Shown here in pieces: positions 7,320 to 15,843 of a DNA stretch of 64,000 bases. The stretch covers positions 1 through 64,000 of the forward strand of contig CAIRCN010000014.1 in NCBI GenBank assembly GCA_903877135.1, given 5' to 3'. The stretch comes from an uncultured Opitutia bacterium (GTDB lineage Bacteria; Verrucomicrobiota; Verrucomicrobiia; Opitutales; Opitutaceae). The first letter of the stretch is position 1; every line of letters starts with the position of its first letter. The position numbers were made by a program, and so were the translations under genes. The notes beneath the pieces were generated by a model. It did not search any database. It was not told where the DNA came from and was given only the letters and a program-made list of their open reading frames with translations.

Positions 7320-7829
7320 ATGGTTTCCGCAAACACCGAACTGGCTTTTGACCGCAAGATCGAGGGGGACGTCATTGTCTCCCGCGTGGATGCGGTCATC
7401 AACTGGATCCGCACGAACTCTGTGTGGCCGATGCCGATGGGGCTGGCCTGCTGCGCCATTGAGCTGATGGCGGTGGGCACGGGCCGCTTCGACATCGCGC
7501 GTTTTGGCGCCGAGGTGATGCGGTTTTCGCCGCGCCAGGCGGACTGCATGATCGTGGCGGGCACCGTCACCTATAAAATGGCCCCGCAGGTGCGCCGCAT
7601 CTACGACCAGATGTGCGCACCGAAGTGGGTAATCGCGATGGGTGCCTGCGCCAGCTCGGGCGGCATGTATCGCAGCTACGCCACGCTCCAGGGCGTGGAC
7701 CGGATCTTGCCCGTGAATGTGTATATAAGCGGCTGTCCCCCGCGCCCGGAGGCGCTGCTCGATGCGCTGATCAAGCTCCAGAGCAAGATCAAGCGCGAGC
7801 CGTCCGGCAAAAACCTCTTCGTGGCCTGA
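7320..7829 (+). CDS. nuoB: NADH-quinone oxidoreductase subunit B
   Basis: 169 aa. NuoB carries the terminal [4Fe-4S] cluster N2 that passes electrons to quinone at the junction of the peripheral and membrane arms of complex I. The cluster ligands are visible: the tandem Cys in [11 protein letters not shown] (~residue 42), Cys in MGACASSGG (~107) and Cys in [13 protein letters not shown] (~137). Length is normal. It is the first gene of a 13-gene operon. The usual upstream neighbour nuoA is missing: only 219 bases separate nuoB from the tRNA-Ser. Confidence 0.97.
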   Translation: MVSANTELAFDRKIEGDVIVSRVDAVINWIRTNSVWPMPMGLACCAIELMAVGTGRFDIARFGAEVMRFSPRQADCMIVAGTVTYKMAPQVRRIYDQMCAPKWVIAMGACASSGGMYRSYATLQGVDRILPVNVYISGCPPRPEALLDALIKLQSKIKREPSGKNLFVA

Positions 7830-7852
7830 CGCCGATCATCTCCCGCTCCACC

Positions 7853-8470
7853 ATGTCCGCCGCCGCGACCGCCCTGAAGACCCGATTCCCCGAGGTGACC
7901 GACCGTGTCAGCGGCGACCACGCCGCGGTCAACGTCCCTTCCGACGGCATCCTCGCGGCGCTCAGCTTCCTGCGCGACGAGCAGGGGTTTGACCATCTGG
8001 CGGACCTTACGGCGATCGACTGGGCCGAGGGCGCGGTGCCGCGGTTCACCGTGGTTTACCATCTGTTTTCGACCGCGCGGCACGACTATCTTCGCGTGGC
8101 GGCGGCTTGCACGGGCGACGATTCCGCTCCTCTGGCCCCGAGTGTAGTGAGCCTCTGGCCGGGAGCCAACTGGCATGAGCGCGAGGCCTACGACATGTTC
8201 GGCATCAAGTTCGAGGGCCATCCCGACTTGCGCCGCATTCTGATGTGGGACGGTTATCCTTACCACCCGTTGCGGAAGGAATTCCCTCTGGCCGGCATCG
8301 AGGCCCCGTTGCCCGACCTCGAGATCGCCGAGGAAACGAAGGCGAAGGTTCTCGCGGCGCCGATGGCGGGTGGACCGTTCGTCGCGTCCTCGGGCGAGAT
8401 GAACCTCACCGAGGCCGAGCCCCGGGCCAAGGACCAGAGCTGGAACGAACGGAAAGAGAAACCCGAATAA
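7853..8470 (+). CDS. nuoC: NADH-quinone oxidoreductase subunit C
   Basis: 205 aa. The 30-kDa subunit of the peripheral arm, which helps bind the NuoB/NuoD core. The family signature WHEREAYDMFGIKFEGHPDL is near residue 105, followed by RRILMWDGYPYHPLRKEFPL. It is a stand-alone NuoC rather than a NuoCD fusion. The C-terminal ~40 residues after the core are polar and charged. The start ATG at 7853 lies 23 bases after nuoB; an in-frame upstream start would lie inside nuoB. Confidence 0.96.
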   Translation: MSAAATALKTRFPEVTDRVSGDHAAVNVPSDGILAALSFLRDEQGFDHLADLTAIDWAEGAVPRFTVVYHLFSTARHDYLRVAAACTGDDSAPLAPSVVSLWPGANWHEREAYDMFGIKFEGHPDLRRILMWDGYPYHPLRKEFPLAGIEAPLPDLEIAEETKAKVLAAPMAGGPFVASSGEMNLTEAEPRAKDQSWNERKEKPE

Positions 8471-8484
8471 GCACCGGAATTTCG

Positions 8485-9717
8485 ATGGCCACTGAACTCA
8501 AATTTCCCGACAGCGCGGCCAAGGCCGCTGGCGCCGAGCAGGAGTTCTCGCCCGAGCAGATGTCGCTCTCCATGGGCCCGTCGCATCCTTCCACTCACGG
8601 CGTGCTGCGCCTCCAGTTGGAACTCGACGGCGAGATCGTGATCAAGTGCGACCCGGTGGTCGGCTACCTGCACCGCGGCGACGAGAAGATCGCCGAGAAC
8701 ATGACCTACAACCAGTTCGTGCCCTACACGGACCGGTTGGACTACCTCGCGCCGCTCGCCAACAACATGGCCTACGCCATAGCCGTCGAGCGACTGGTCA
8801 AACTCGAAGTGCCGGCGCGTTGCCAGGCGATCCGCGTGCTCACCGCCGAGATGGCCCGCATCTCCTCGCACCTCATGGGCCTCGGCGCATTCGGGCTCGA
8901 CGTCGGAGCCTGGACCGTGCTCGTGCATTCGCTCAACCAGCGCGAGCACCTCTACAAGCTTTTCGAGGAACTCACCGGCGCGCGCTTCACCACGAGCTAC
9001 ACGCGCATCGGCGGCGTGTCGCGCGACGTTCCCGCGGGCTGGCTCGACCGCGTCGGCGCGTTCTGCGACCAGTTTCTGCCGGCGCTGGAGGAGATTCTGG
9101 CGCTCCTCACGCGCAACAAGATCTTCCTCGACCGCACGGTTGGTGTCGGTGTCATCACTAAGGCCGACGCCATCGCCTACGGCATCACCGGCCCCAACCT
9201 CCGCGGCTCGGGCATCGCGCTCGACCTGCGCAAGGACAAGCCATACTCCGGCTACGAGCAGTATGAATTCGACGTGCCCGTCGGCACCAAGGGCGACAGC
9301 TACGATCGCTATCTCGTCCGCGGCGAAGAGATGCGCCAATCCGTCCGCATCGTCCGGCAGATCATCAAAAACTTTCCCGGCGGCGATTGGTTTGCGCGGG
9401 ACGCGCGAAAGATTTTCGCTCCACCGAAGGACAAGATCCTCTCCTCGATGGAGGAGCTAATCCAGAATTTCATGCTCGTGACCGAAGGCCCGCAGATGCC
9501 GGCCGGCGAAGTGTATTTCGAGGCGGAGAACCCCAAGGGCATTCTTGGCTTCTACGTCGTGAGCAAAGGTGGCGGCGTGCCGTGGCGCCTGAAGATCCGC
9601 TCCCCGTCGTTCTGCAACCTCTCCATCCTCCCCAAAATCTGCGTCGGCTGCCTGATTTCCGACGTGGTGACGCTCCTTGGCTCGCTCGACTTCGTCATGG
9701 GCGAGTGCGACCGCTAA
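8485..9717 (+). CDS. nuoD: NADH-quinone oxidoreductase subunit D
   Basis: 410 aa. The 49-kDa subunit, related to [NiFe] hydrogenase large subunits, which forms most of the quinone-binding cavity. Recognisable segments are MGPSHPSTHGVLRLQLELDG near residue 30, GYLHRGDEKIAENMTYNQ near 60, and the C-terminal CVGCLISDVVTLLGSLDFVM ending in GECDR. The His in HPSTHG and the conserved Tyr of the quinone pocket region are present. The ATG at 8485 is preferred because earlier in-frame starts lie within nuoC. It sits 14 bases after nuoC. Confidence 0.97.
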   Translation: MATELKFPDSAAKAAGAEQEFSPEQMSLSMGPSHPSTHGVLRLQLELDGEIVIKCDPVVGYLHRGDEKIAENMTYNQFVPYTDRLDYLAPLANNMAYAIAVERLVKLEVPARCQAIRVLTAEMARISSHLMGLGAFGLDVGAWTVLVHSLNQREHLYKLFEELTGARFTTSYTRIGGVSRDVPAGWLDRVGAFCDQFLPALEEILALLTRNKIFLDRTVGVGVITKADAIAYGITGPNLRGSGIALDLRKDKPYSGYEQYEFDVPVGTKGDSYDRYLVRGEEMRQSVRIVRQIIKNFPGGDWFARDARKIFAPPKDKILSSMEELIQNFMLVTEGPQMPAGEVYFEAENPKGILGFYVVSKGGGVPWRLKIRSPSFCNLSILPKICVGCLISDVVTLLGSLDFVMGECDR

Positions 9718-9739
9718 TCCTTTCCCGCGAACCGCGCCG

Positions 9740-10228
9740 ATGAATCTCAAGCTCGAAACCCTCACCAAAATCGACGAGGTGATCACGCATTACCCGGAGA
9801 AACGCAGCGCTACGCTGCCGCTCCTGCACCTCATCCAAGAGGACGTCGGCTGCATTCGCGAGGAAGCCATCGAATGGATTGCGCAAAAACTCGGGCTCCA
9901 GCCCATCAACGTCTACGAAGTGGTCACCTTTTACCCGATGTTCCGGCGCCAACCCATCGGCCGCCGCCACATCAAAGTCTGCCGCACGCTCTCCTGCGCG
10001 CTCATGGGCGGCTACAAGACCTGTGAGACCTTCGAGCAGGAATTCAACACCCGCGCTGGCCCCACTGAGGTCTCGCCCGACGGCGAAGTGACGGTGGAGT
10101 TCGTCGAGTGCCTCGCCAGTTGCGGCACTGCGCCCGTCGTGCTGATCGACGACGAACTGCACCAGAAGGTTGACTGCGCGAAGGCGAAACAGCTCGCCGC
10201 GCAAATCAAAGCGGAGGCGAAGAAATAA
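9740..10228 (+). CDS. nuoE: NADH-quinone oxidoreductase subunit E
   Basis: 162 aa, thioredoxin-like fold carrying the off-pathway [2Fe-2S] cluster N1a. The four ligand cysteines are visible as CRTLSCALMG (~residues 79-84) and VECLASCGTAP (~123-127). The N-terminal helical half contains LPLLHLIQEDVGCI, typical of the 24-kDa subunit. It is followed after one base by nuoF, with which it forms the NADH-dehydrogenase module. Confidence 0.96.
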   Translation: MNLKLETLTKIDEVITHYPEKRSATLPLLHLIQEDVGCIREEAIEWIAQKLGLQPINVYEVVTFYPMFRRQPIGRRHIKVCRTLSCALMGGYKTCETFEQEFNTRAGPTEVSPDGEVTVEFVECLASCGTAPVVLIDDELHQKVDCAKAKQLAAQIKAEAKK

Positions 10229-10229
10229 C

Positions 10230-11591
10230 ATGTCCGCCCCCGAACAATGCCGCATCATCTTCCGTCACATCGACGAGCCCGGCTACTCGAACGACCTCGC
10301 GTGCTATGTCCGCCACGGCGGCTACGAAATCCTCAAGAAGTCCGTGGCGATGAAGCCCGAGGCCATCGTGGACGAGGTCAAAAAATCCGGCCTGCGCGGC
10401 CGCGGCGGTGCGGGCTTCGGCTGCGGCCTCAAGTGGTCGCTGCTCGACCGCAAGAGCGGCAAACCCGTTTACCTCATCGTCAACGCCGACGAGTCCGAGC
10501 CCGGCACCTTCAAGGACCGCTACATCATCCACCAGGATCCGCACCAGCTCCTTGAGGGCATCATGATCACCTGCTTCGCGAACAACGTGAAGCTGGCCTA
10601 CATCTACATCCGCGGCGAGTTCCCGCATGGCGCCCGCATCCTCGAAAAGGCCATCGCCGAGGCGCGCGCGGCGAACTTCGTCGGCCCGAACATCTTGGGC
10701 ACGGCCTACGGCTGCGAAATCTACATCCACCGCGGCGCCGGCGCCTACATCTGCGGCGAGGAGACGGGCCTGATTGAGTCGCTCGAGGGCAAGCGCCCCA
10801 ATCCGCGCATCAAGCCCCCGTATTTTCCCGCCGTTCTCGGCCTCTACCAGTGCCCGACGATCGTCAACAACGTCGAGACGCTCTGCCACGTAAAGCACAT
10901 CGCCGATATGGGCGGCGAGGCGTTTTCGAAGATCGGCACGCCCGGCAATACCGGCACGCGCATCCTCTGCGTGAGCGGCCATGTGCAGCACCCCGGCTAT
11001 TACGAGTTCGAGGTCGGCAAGATCACGATGGGCCAGCTGCTGAACGACGTCTGCGGCGGCCCGCTCCCGGGTCGGAAGTTCAAGGCCGTTATCCCCGGCG
11101 GCTCCTCGGCGAAAATCCTGAAGTTCGGCGAACGCTTCAAGGGCAAGCGCAAGGTTGGCGCCGAGATGGTGGACTACGACTGGGGCGTCGAGGATGTGCC
11201 CATGGATTTCGACTCGCTCGGCATGATCGGCACGATGGGCGGCTCCGGCGGCGTCATCGTCATGGACGACTCCGTCAACATGGTCGAGGCACTCGCGAAC
11301 ATCAATGCCTTCTACGCCCACGAGAGCTGCGGCCAGTGCACGCCCTGCCGCGAAGGCTCGCTGTGGATGAAGAAAATCACCTCGCGCATGGTCCACGGCA
11401 CGGCCCGCACCGAGGACGCCGCCCTCCTCAAGAGCGTCGCCGACCAGATTCCCGGCCGCACCATCTGCGCCTTTGGCGAAGCCTGCTCTTGGCCGACTCA
11501 GAGCTTCCTCGCGAAGTTCGGCGATGAGTTTAAGCAATATCCAGAGACCAAGAAAGCTGCGAAACCCGCCGGCGCCCTTGAACTCGTCTAA
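10230..11591 (+). CDS. nuoF: NADH-quinone oxidoreductase subunit F (NADH-binding)
   Basis: 453 aa. Binds NADH and FMN and holds [4Fe-4S] cluster N3. Visible are the glycine-rich GLRGRGGAGFGCGLKWSLL (~residue 55), the FMN-site segment NADESEPGTFKDR (~95), the GAGAYICGEETGLIESLEG loop (~170), and the cluster ligands ESCGQCTPCREG (~360) with the last Cys in TICAFGEAC (~405). Length is typical. The ATG is one base after the nuoE stop. Confidence 0.97.
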   Translation: MSAPEQCRIIFRHIDEPGYSNDLACYVRHGGYEILKKSVAMKPEAIVDEVKKSGLRGRGGAGFGCGLKWSLLDRKSGKPVYLIVNADESEPGTFKDRYIIHQDPHQLLEGIMITCFANNVKLAYIYIRGEFPHGARILEKAIAEARAANFVGPNILGTAYGCEIYIHRGAGAYICGEETGLIESLEGKRPNPRIKPPYFPAVLGLYQCPTIVNNVETLCHVKHIADMGGEAFSKIGTPGNTGTRILCVSGHVQHPGYYEFEVGKITMGQLLNDVCGGPLPGRKFKAVIPGGSSAKILKFGERFKGKRKVGAEMVDYDWGVEDVPMDFDSLGMIGTMGGSGGVIVMDDSVNMVEALANINAFYAHESCGQCTPCREGSLWMKKITSRMVHGTARTEDAALLKSVADQIPGRTICAFGEACSWPTQSFLAKFGDEFKQYPETKKAAKPAGALELV

Positions 11592-11603
11592 CCTTTCGCT
11601 CCG

Positions 11604-13265
11604 ATGATCCAGCCCGCCAAACCCGACCTCGTCACCGTCAACATCGACGGCAAGGAGATCGCCGTGCCCAAGGGCACCAACGTGATCGAAGCCGCCCGCC
11701 TGGTCGGCGTCGATGTGCCGCACTATTGCTACCACCCGAAGCTCTCGATCGTGGGCAACTGCCGCATGTGTCTCGTCGAGATGGGCCTGCCCGCCGTCGA
11801 TCCCGCCACCAAAGCTCCGGTCATCGACCCGGCCACCGGCAAGCAGAAGGTTAACTGGATCCCGCGCCCGCAGATCGGCTGCGGCACCAACGCCTCGCCC
11901 GGTCTCCACATCCGCACCACCTCGCCGATGGTGAAGGACTGCCGCGAGGGCGTGATGGAGTTCCTCCTCATCAACCACCCGCTCGATTGCCCGATCTGCG
12001 ACCAGGCCGGCGAGTGCAAGCTCCAGGAGCAGTCCACCGGCTACGGCCGCGGCTACTCCCGCTTCATCGAGCAGAAAAACGTGAAGCCGAAACGCACCGC
12101 CCTCGGGCCGCGCGTCATGCTTGACGACGAGCGCTGCATCCTCTGCGCCCGCTGCGTCCGCTTCGCGAAGGAGATCGCGAAGGACGACGTCCTCGGCTTC
12201 ATCGACCGCGGCAGCTACTCGACGCTCACCTGCTACCCGGGCAAGAAACTCGAGAACAACTACTCGCTCAACACCGTCGACATCTGCCCCGTCGGCGCGC
12301 TCACCTCGACGGATTTCCGCTTCAAGATGCGCGTCTGGTTCCTCAAGCAGACCGACAGCATCGACACAGAATCCTCGGTCGGCGCCAACACCGTCGTCTG
12401 GTCGCGCGAGGGTCAGATCTACCGCATCACCCCGCGTCGCAACGACGCCGTGAATGACACCTGGATGGCTGACAGCGGCCGCGTCCTCTTCAAGCAGGTT
12501 ACTTCGCTCGACCGCCTGACCGCCAGCGGGTCTATCGATGCGCTCGTTGCGCGCGCCGCCGACCTCCTCAAGCAGGGCTCCGTCGCCATCGTCGGTTCCG
12601 GCCGCAGTTCCGTCGAAGAGCAGTTCCTCACCAAGAAACTCGCCGCCACGTTCGGCGCCACCGTATCGCTCGTGAGCCGCGTGGGGCAGGGCGACAGATT
12701 TCTCGTCTCCGCCGACAAGAATCCCAACCTCCGCGGCGCCCTCGTCACCGGCCTCATCTCCGCGCTGCCGGCTCCGAAACTCACCGAACTTGCCGCGCAG
12801 ATCGACGCCGGCAAAATCAAGACCGTGGTCACGGTCAACGAGGACCTCACCGCCGCTGGGCTGACCGCCTCGCACCTCGCGAAGGTCTCGGTGATTTTCG
12901 TCGGCACCCACCGCGTCCCCACCATCGCGATAGCCAAGGTCGTGATCCCGTCGCTGACGGTTTTCGAGAAAAACGGCACCTTTGTGAACCAGCAGTTCCG
13001 CCTCCAGAAGTTCGCCAAGGCCGTCCCAGGTCCCGTCGGCGCGACCGATGACCTCATCATCCTTGCGAAACTTGCCGGCCTCGCCGTCACCGACGTCGCC
13101 GCCGTCTGGAAACTCCTCGCCGCCGAAGTCCCCGCGCTGGGCACGATGAGCTACGCCAACCTCCCTGACACCGGCCTCCTCCTCGACGCCACGCCGTGGG
13201 CCGCGCTCCCCTTCGCCGAGGGCGCGACGCTCCACTACCAACCCGCCGCCGCAGCCACCGCCTGA
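11604..13265 (+). CDS. nuoG: NADH-quinone oxidoreductase subunit G, short form
   Basis: 553 aa, shorter than the usual ~700-900. The N-terminal ~240 residues are complete: [2Fe-2S] ligands in CYHPKLSIVGNCRMC and GCGTNASPG, the His/Cys set in NHPLDCPICDQAGECKLQ, and the [4Fe-4S] motif CILCARCVRFAKE with its last Cys in VDICPVGALTS. At the point where some NuoG proteins have CxxCxxxC for the extra cluster N7, this one reads TESSVGANTVV with no Cys. The molybdopterin-like domain is reduced to ~300 residues. The electron path needed for complex I is intact, so I expect a functional subunit. Confidence 0.95.
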   Translation: MIQPAKPDLVTVNIDGKEIAVPKGTNVIEAARLVGVDVPHYCYHPKLSIVGNCRMCLVEMGLPAVDPATKAPVIDPATGKQKVNWIPRPQIGCGTNASPGLHIRTTSPMVKDCREGVMEFLLINHPLDCPICDQAGECKLQEQSTGYGRGYSRFIEQKNVKPKRTALGPRVMLDDERCILCARCVRFAKEIAKDDVLGFIDRGSYSTLTCYPGKKLENNYSLNTVDICPVGALTSTDFRFKMRVWFLKQTDSIDTESSVGANTVVWSREGQIYRITPRRNDAVNDTWMADSGRVLFKQVTSLDRLTASGSIDALVARAADLLKQGSVAIVGSGRSSVEEQFLTKKLAATFGATVSLVSRVGQGDRFLVSADKNPNLRGALVTGLISALPAPKLTELAAQIDAGKIKTVVTVNEDLTAAGLTASHLAKVSVIFVGTHRVPTIAIAKVVIPSLTVFEKNGTFVNQQFRLQKFAKAVPGPVGATDDLIILAKLAGLAVTDVAAVWKLLAAEVPALGTMSYANLPDTGLLLDATPWAALPFAEGATLHYQPAAAATA

Positions 13266-13279
13266 CCTGACGCGCCGCC

Positions 13280-14440
13280 ATGTTCGATTTCTTCTTCAAC
13301 CTCCCCGTCATCGTCCAAGGCCTCATCAAGGGTCTCGCCGTCATCTGTGTGATCTTCCCGATCGCCGGCGTCTGCTCGATGGCTGAGCGCAAGGTCGCTG
13401 CATGGATTCAGGACCGTCCCGGCCCCAACCGCGCCATCGTCCCGTGGATCGCCTGGATTCCCTTCGTCGGCACGTTCCTCCAACGGCTCGGCCTGTTCCA
13501 CGTCATGGCCGACGGCGGCAAGATGCTCTTCAAGGAAGACTCGCTGCCGGGCCATGTGAACAAATTCTACTTCATCGCCGCGCCCATCCTCGCGATGATT
13601 CCGGCCCTCACGACTGTGACCGTCGTGCCCTTCGGCGCCTATCTCTCCGCGACCGGCGAGGTCATGCCGCTCGCCCTTGCGCCGCTCGACGTCGGAATGC
13701 TCGCCGTCTTCGCCGTCGCGTCGCTCGGCGTCTATTCGCTCATCCTCGCCGGCTGGGCCTCGAACTCGAAATATCCCTTCCTCGGCAGCGTCCGCGCCTC
13801 GGCGCAGCTCATCTCCTACGAACTCTCGATGACGCTCTCCGTCATCCCCGTTTTCCTCTGGATCAACGCCCCCGGCCGCGAGGCCACGCTCGGCTTCGCC
13901 CGCGCCGTCGAATTCCAGAGCCAGCCCGGCCTTTGGGGCGGCGCGTGGTTCGGGTTCCTCATGCCCGTCTCGGCCTTCATCTTCCTCGTTGCGCTCTTCG
14001 CCGAGACGAACCGCACACCCTTCGACACCATCGAGTCCGAGGCCGACCTCGTCGGCAGCTTCCACACGGAATACGGCGCGTTCAAGTGGGGCCTCTTCTT
14101 CGTCGCCGAGTATTCGCACATGATCGTGGGCTCGGCGGTGTTCGTGCTGCTCTTCTTCGGCGGATGGAATCCGCTCCCGTGGGTGCCGCTCGCCACGCTG
14201 GTCAACTGGCTCGGCCACTTCCTCCCCTGCGCCCACGCGCCGCTCTTCGTGGGCGTGCTCTCCATCGCCATCTTCCTCCTAAAAACCCTCTTCATGATCT
14301 TTTTCTTCATGTGGGTGCGGTGGACGGTGCCGCGGTTCCGCTACGACCAGGTGATGAAACTCGGCTGGCAGAAACTCCTGCCGCTCTCGATCGCCAACCT
14401 CCTCTTCTACGCGGTCGCCATCGCGTTCATCCAGAAGTAA
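13280..14440 (+). CDS. nuoH: NADH-quinone oxidoreductase subunit H
   Basis: 386 aa, about eight membrane helices. This subunit closes the quinone tunnel. Family hallmarks: AERKVAAWIQDRPGPNR (~residue 37), the loop SYELSMTLSVIPV (~180), and AETNRTPFDTIESEADLVGSFH (~240), rich in the conserved acidic residues. Starts 14 bases after nuoG. Slightly longer than the E. coli protein (325 aa) because of loops near 60-85 and 205-225. Confidence 0.97.
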   Translation: MFDFFFNLPVIVQGLIKGLAVICVIFPIAGVCSMAERKVAAWIQDRPGPNRAIVPWIAWIPFVGTFLQRLGLFHVMADGGKMLFKEDSLPGHVNKFYFIAAPILAMIPALTTVTVVPFGAYLSATGEVMPLALAPLDVGMLAVFAVASLGVYSLILAGWASNSKYPFLGSVRASAQLISYELSMTLSVIPVFLWINAPGREATLGFARAVEFQSQPGLWGGAWFGFLMPVSAFIFLVALFAETNRTPFDTIESEADLVGSFHTEYGAFKWGLFFVAEYSHMIVGSAVFVLLFFGGWNPLPWVPLATLVNWLGHFLPCAHAPLFVGVLSIAIFLLKTLFMIFFFMWVRWTVPRFRYDQVMKLGWQKLLPLSIANLLFYAVAIAFIQK

Positions 14441-14454
14441 TCCTCTCTCGCGCC

Positions 14455-14994
14455 ATGGCTGTCCTCACCCTCGAACGCAAACCGCTCACCTTCGCGGAGC
14501 GCACCTATCTCCCCCAGATTTTCGGCGGGCTGAAGACGACGTTCGCGCACCTGGTTCGGAAGAAACAGACGCTCGAGTATCCCGAGCACCGTCCCGCGAT
14601 TCCGCCCGGCTACCGCGGCGTCCCCACGCTGGTGATGGACCCGAACGGCCGCGAGAAATGCGTCTCCTGCCAGCTCTGTGAATTCGTCTGCCCGCCGAAG
14701 GCCATCCGCATCACGCCCGGCGAGATTTCGCCCGACGCCCCCAACAGCCACGTCGAAAAGGCCCCGCAGGCCTTCGAGATCGACATGCTCCGCTGCATCT
14801 ACTGCGGCCTCTGCCAGGAAGTCTGCCCCGAGGAGGCGATCTTCCTCCAAAACCAGTTCTCGATGTCCGGCTACACCCGCGCCGAGATGGTCCACGACAA
14901 GGCCCGCCTCTACGAACTCGGCGGCACGCTGCCCGACAAGCACCTCAAATGGGACCACAAGAAAGCCGCCGCCGCCCACGGCAACGCGCACTGA
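14455..14994 (+). CDS. nuoI: NADH-quinone oxidoreductase subunit I
   Basis: 179 aa, two-[4Fe-4S] ferredoxin-like subunit carrying N6a and N6b. Both ligand sets are visible: [16 protein letters not shown] (~residue 66) and [16 protein letters not shown] (~117). The N-terminal amphipathic region ([15 protein letters not shown]) anchors it to the membrane arm. The ATG at 14455 is 14 bases after nuoH; longer in-frame starts would lie within nuoH. Confidence 0.97.
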   Translation: MAVLTLERKPLTFAERTYLPQIFGGLKTTFAHLVRKKQTLEYPEHRPAIPPGYRGVPTLVMDPNGREKCVSCQLCEFVCPPKAIRITPGEISPDAPNSHVEKAPQAFEIDMLRCIYCGLCQEVCPEEAIFLQNQFSMSGYTRAEMVHDKARLYELGGTLPDKHLKWDHKKAAAAHGNAH

Positions 14995-15012
14995 GCCGCC
15001 GCCCCGATTCCC

Positions 15013-15528
15013 ATGACCCAAATCATGTTCAACTTCCTCGCCCTGCTGGTGGTGATCAGCGCCATCGGGGTGGTCGTGGCCAAGAACGTCGTCCACGGCG
15101 CGATGTGCCTGCTGCTCTGTCTCGTCGGCGTGGCCGGCCTCTTCGTGGCGCTCGACGCCTACCTGCTGGCCTTCGTGCTCCTGCTGGTTTACGCCGGCGC
15201 CGTCGTCGCGCTGTTCCTTTTCATCGTCATGCTGCTCGACAACCGCGGCGACCAGCGGCCGGGCGTGAAACACCTCCCGCTCTACGCGCGCCTTGTGGCG
15301 CTGGTGCTGCTGCTCGCCGGAACTGCGTCCTTCCTGGCCCGCGCCCACCTCCCATCGCCCGCGCTGGGTGCCGCCCCCGGCGTCGGCGCCTCGCTGAAAC
15401 TCTACGCCTACCAGTTGTTCACCACCTATCTGCTGCCCGTGCAGGTGATCGGGTTTCTGCTCCTCATCGCCATGCTCGGCGTGATCGTCCTCAGCCGGAA
15501 ACACGAAGTCGCGGAGGATGCCCCATGA
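15013..15528 (+). CDS. nuoJ: NADH-quinone oxidoreductase subunit J
   Basis: 171 aa, five predicted membrane helices. The third helix holds the expected [20 protein letters not shown] segment (~residues 57-76), which in NuoJ contains the pi-bulge and the conserved Tyr. Its stop overlaps the start of nuoK by four bases (ATGA), suggesting coupled translation. Confidence 0.95.
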   Translation: MTQIMFNFLALLVVISAIGVVVAKNVVHGAMCLLLCLVGVAGLFVALDAYLLAFVLLLVYAGAVVALFLFIVMLLDNRGDQRPGVKHLPLYARLVALVLLLAGTASFLARAHLPSPALGAAPGVGASLKLYAYQLFTTYLLPVQVIGFLLLIAMLGVIVLSRKHEVAEDAP

Positions 15529-15833
15529 TCTCTGTCTCGCTCAACGCCTATCTCGCCCTCAGCGTGATTCTCTTCGCGCTCGGCTTCCTCGGCGTGCTCG
15601 TGCGCCGCAACACCATCGTCATCTTCATGTGCCTCGAGCTCATGCTCGTGGCCGCGACCATCGCCTTCGTCGCCTTCTCCTGTTACAACGGCACCATGGA
15701 CGGCAACGTCTTTGTCTTCTTCATCCTCACCGTCGCCGCCGCCGAGGTCGCTGTCGGCCTGGCCATCATCGTCGCCCTCTTCCGCCGCCGGCAGACGATC
15801 CAGGTGGACCAACTCGATTCGCTGAAAAACTGA
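15525..15833 (+). CDS. nuoK: NADH-quinone oxidoreductase subunit K
   Basis: 102 aa, three membrane helices. Carries the conserved membrane glutamates of the proton pathway: Glu in [13 protein letters not shown] (~residue 38) and in [18 protein letters not shown] (~72). Length matches the family. The ATG overlaps the nuoJ stop by four bases. Confidence 0.97.
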   Translation: MISVSLNAYLALSVILFALGFLGVLVRRNTIVIFMCLELMLVAATIAFVAFSCYNGTMDGNVFVFFILTVAAAEVAVGLAIIVALFRRRQTIQVDQLDSLKN

Positions 15834-15843
15834 CGCTCCGCCC

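Noticed and set aside
10206-13241. Very long minus-strand open frame (1011 codons) opposite nuoF-nuoG
   Set aside because: It lies exactly antisense to two well-identified genes, has Asp/Glu/Gly/Val-rich composition with no domain, and is a normal by-product of high-GC coding sequence.
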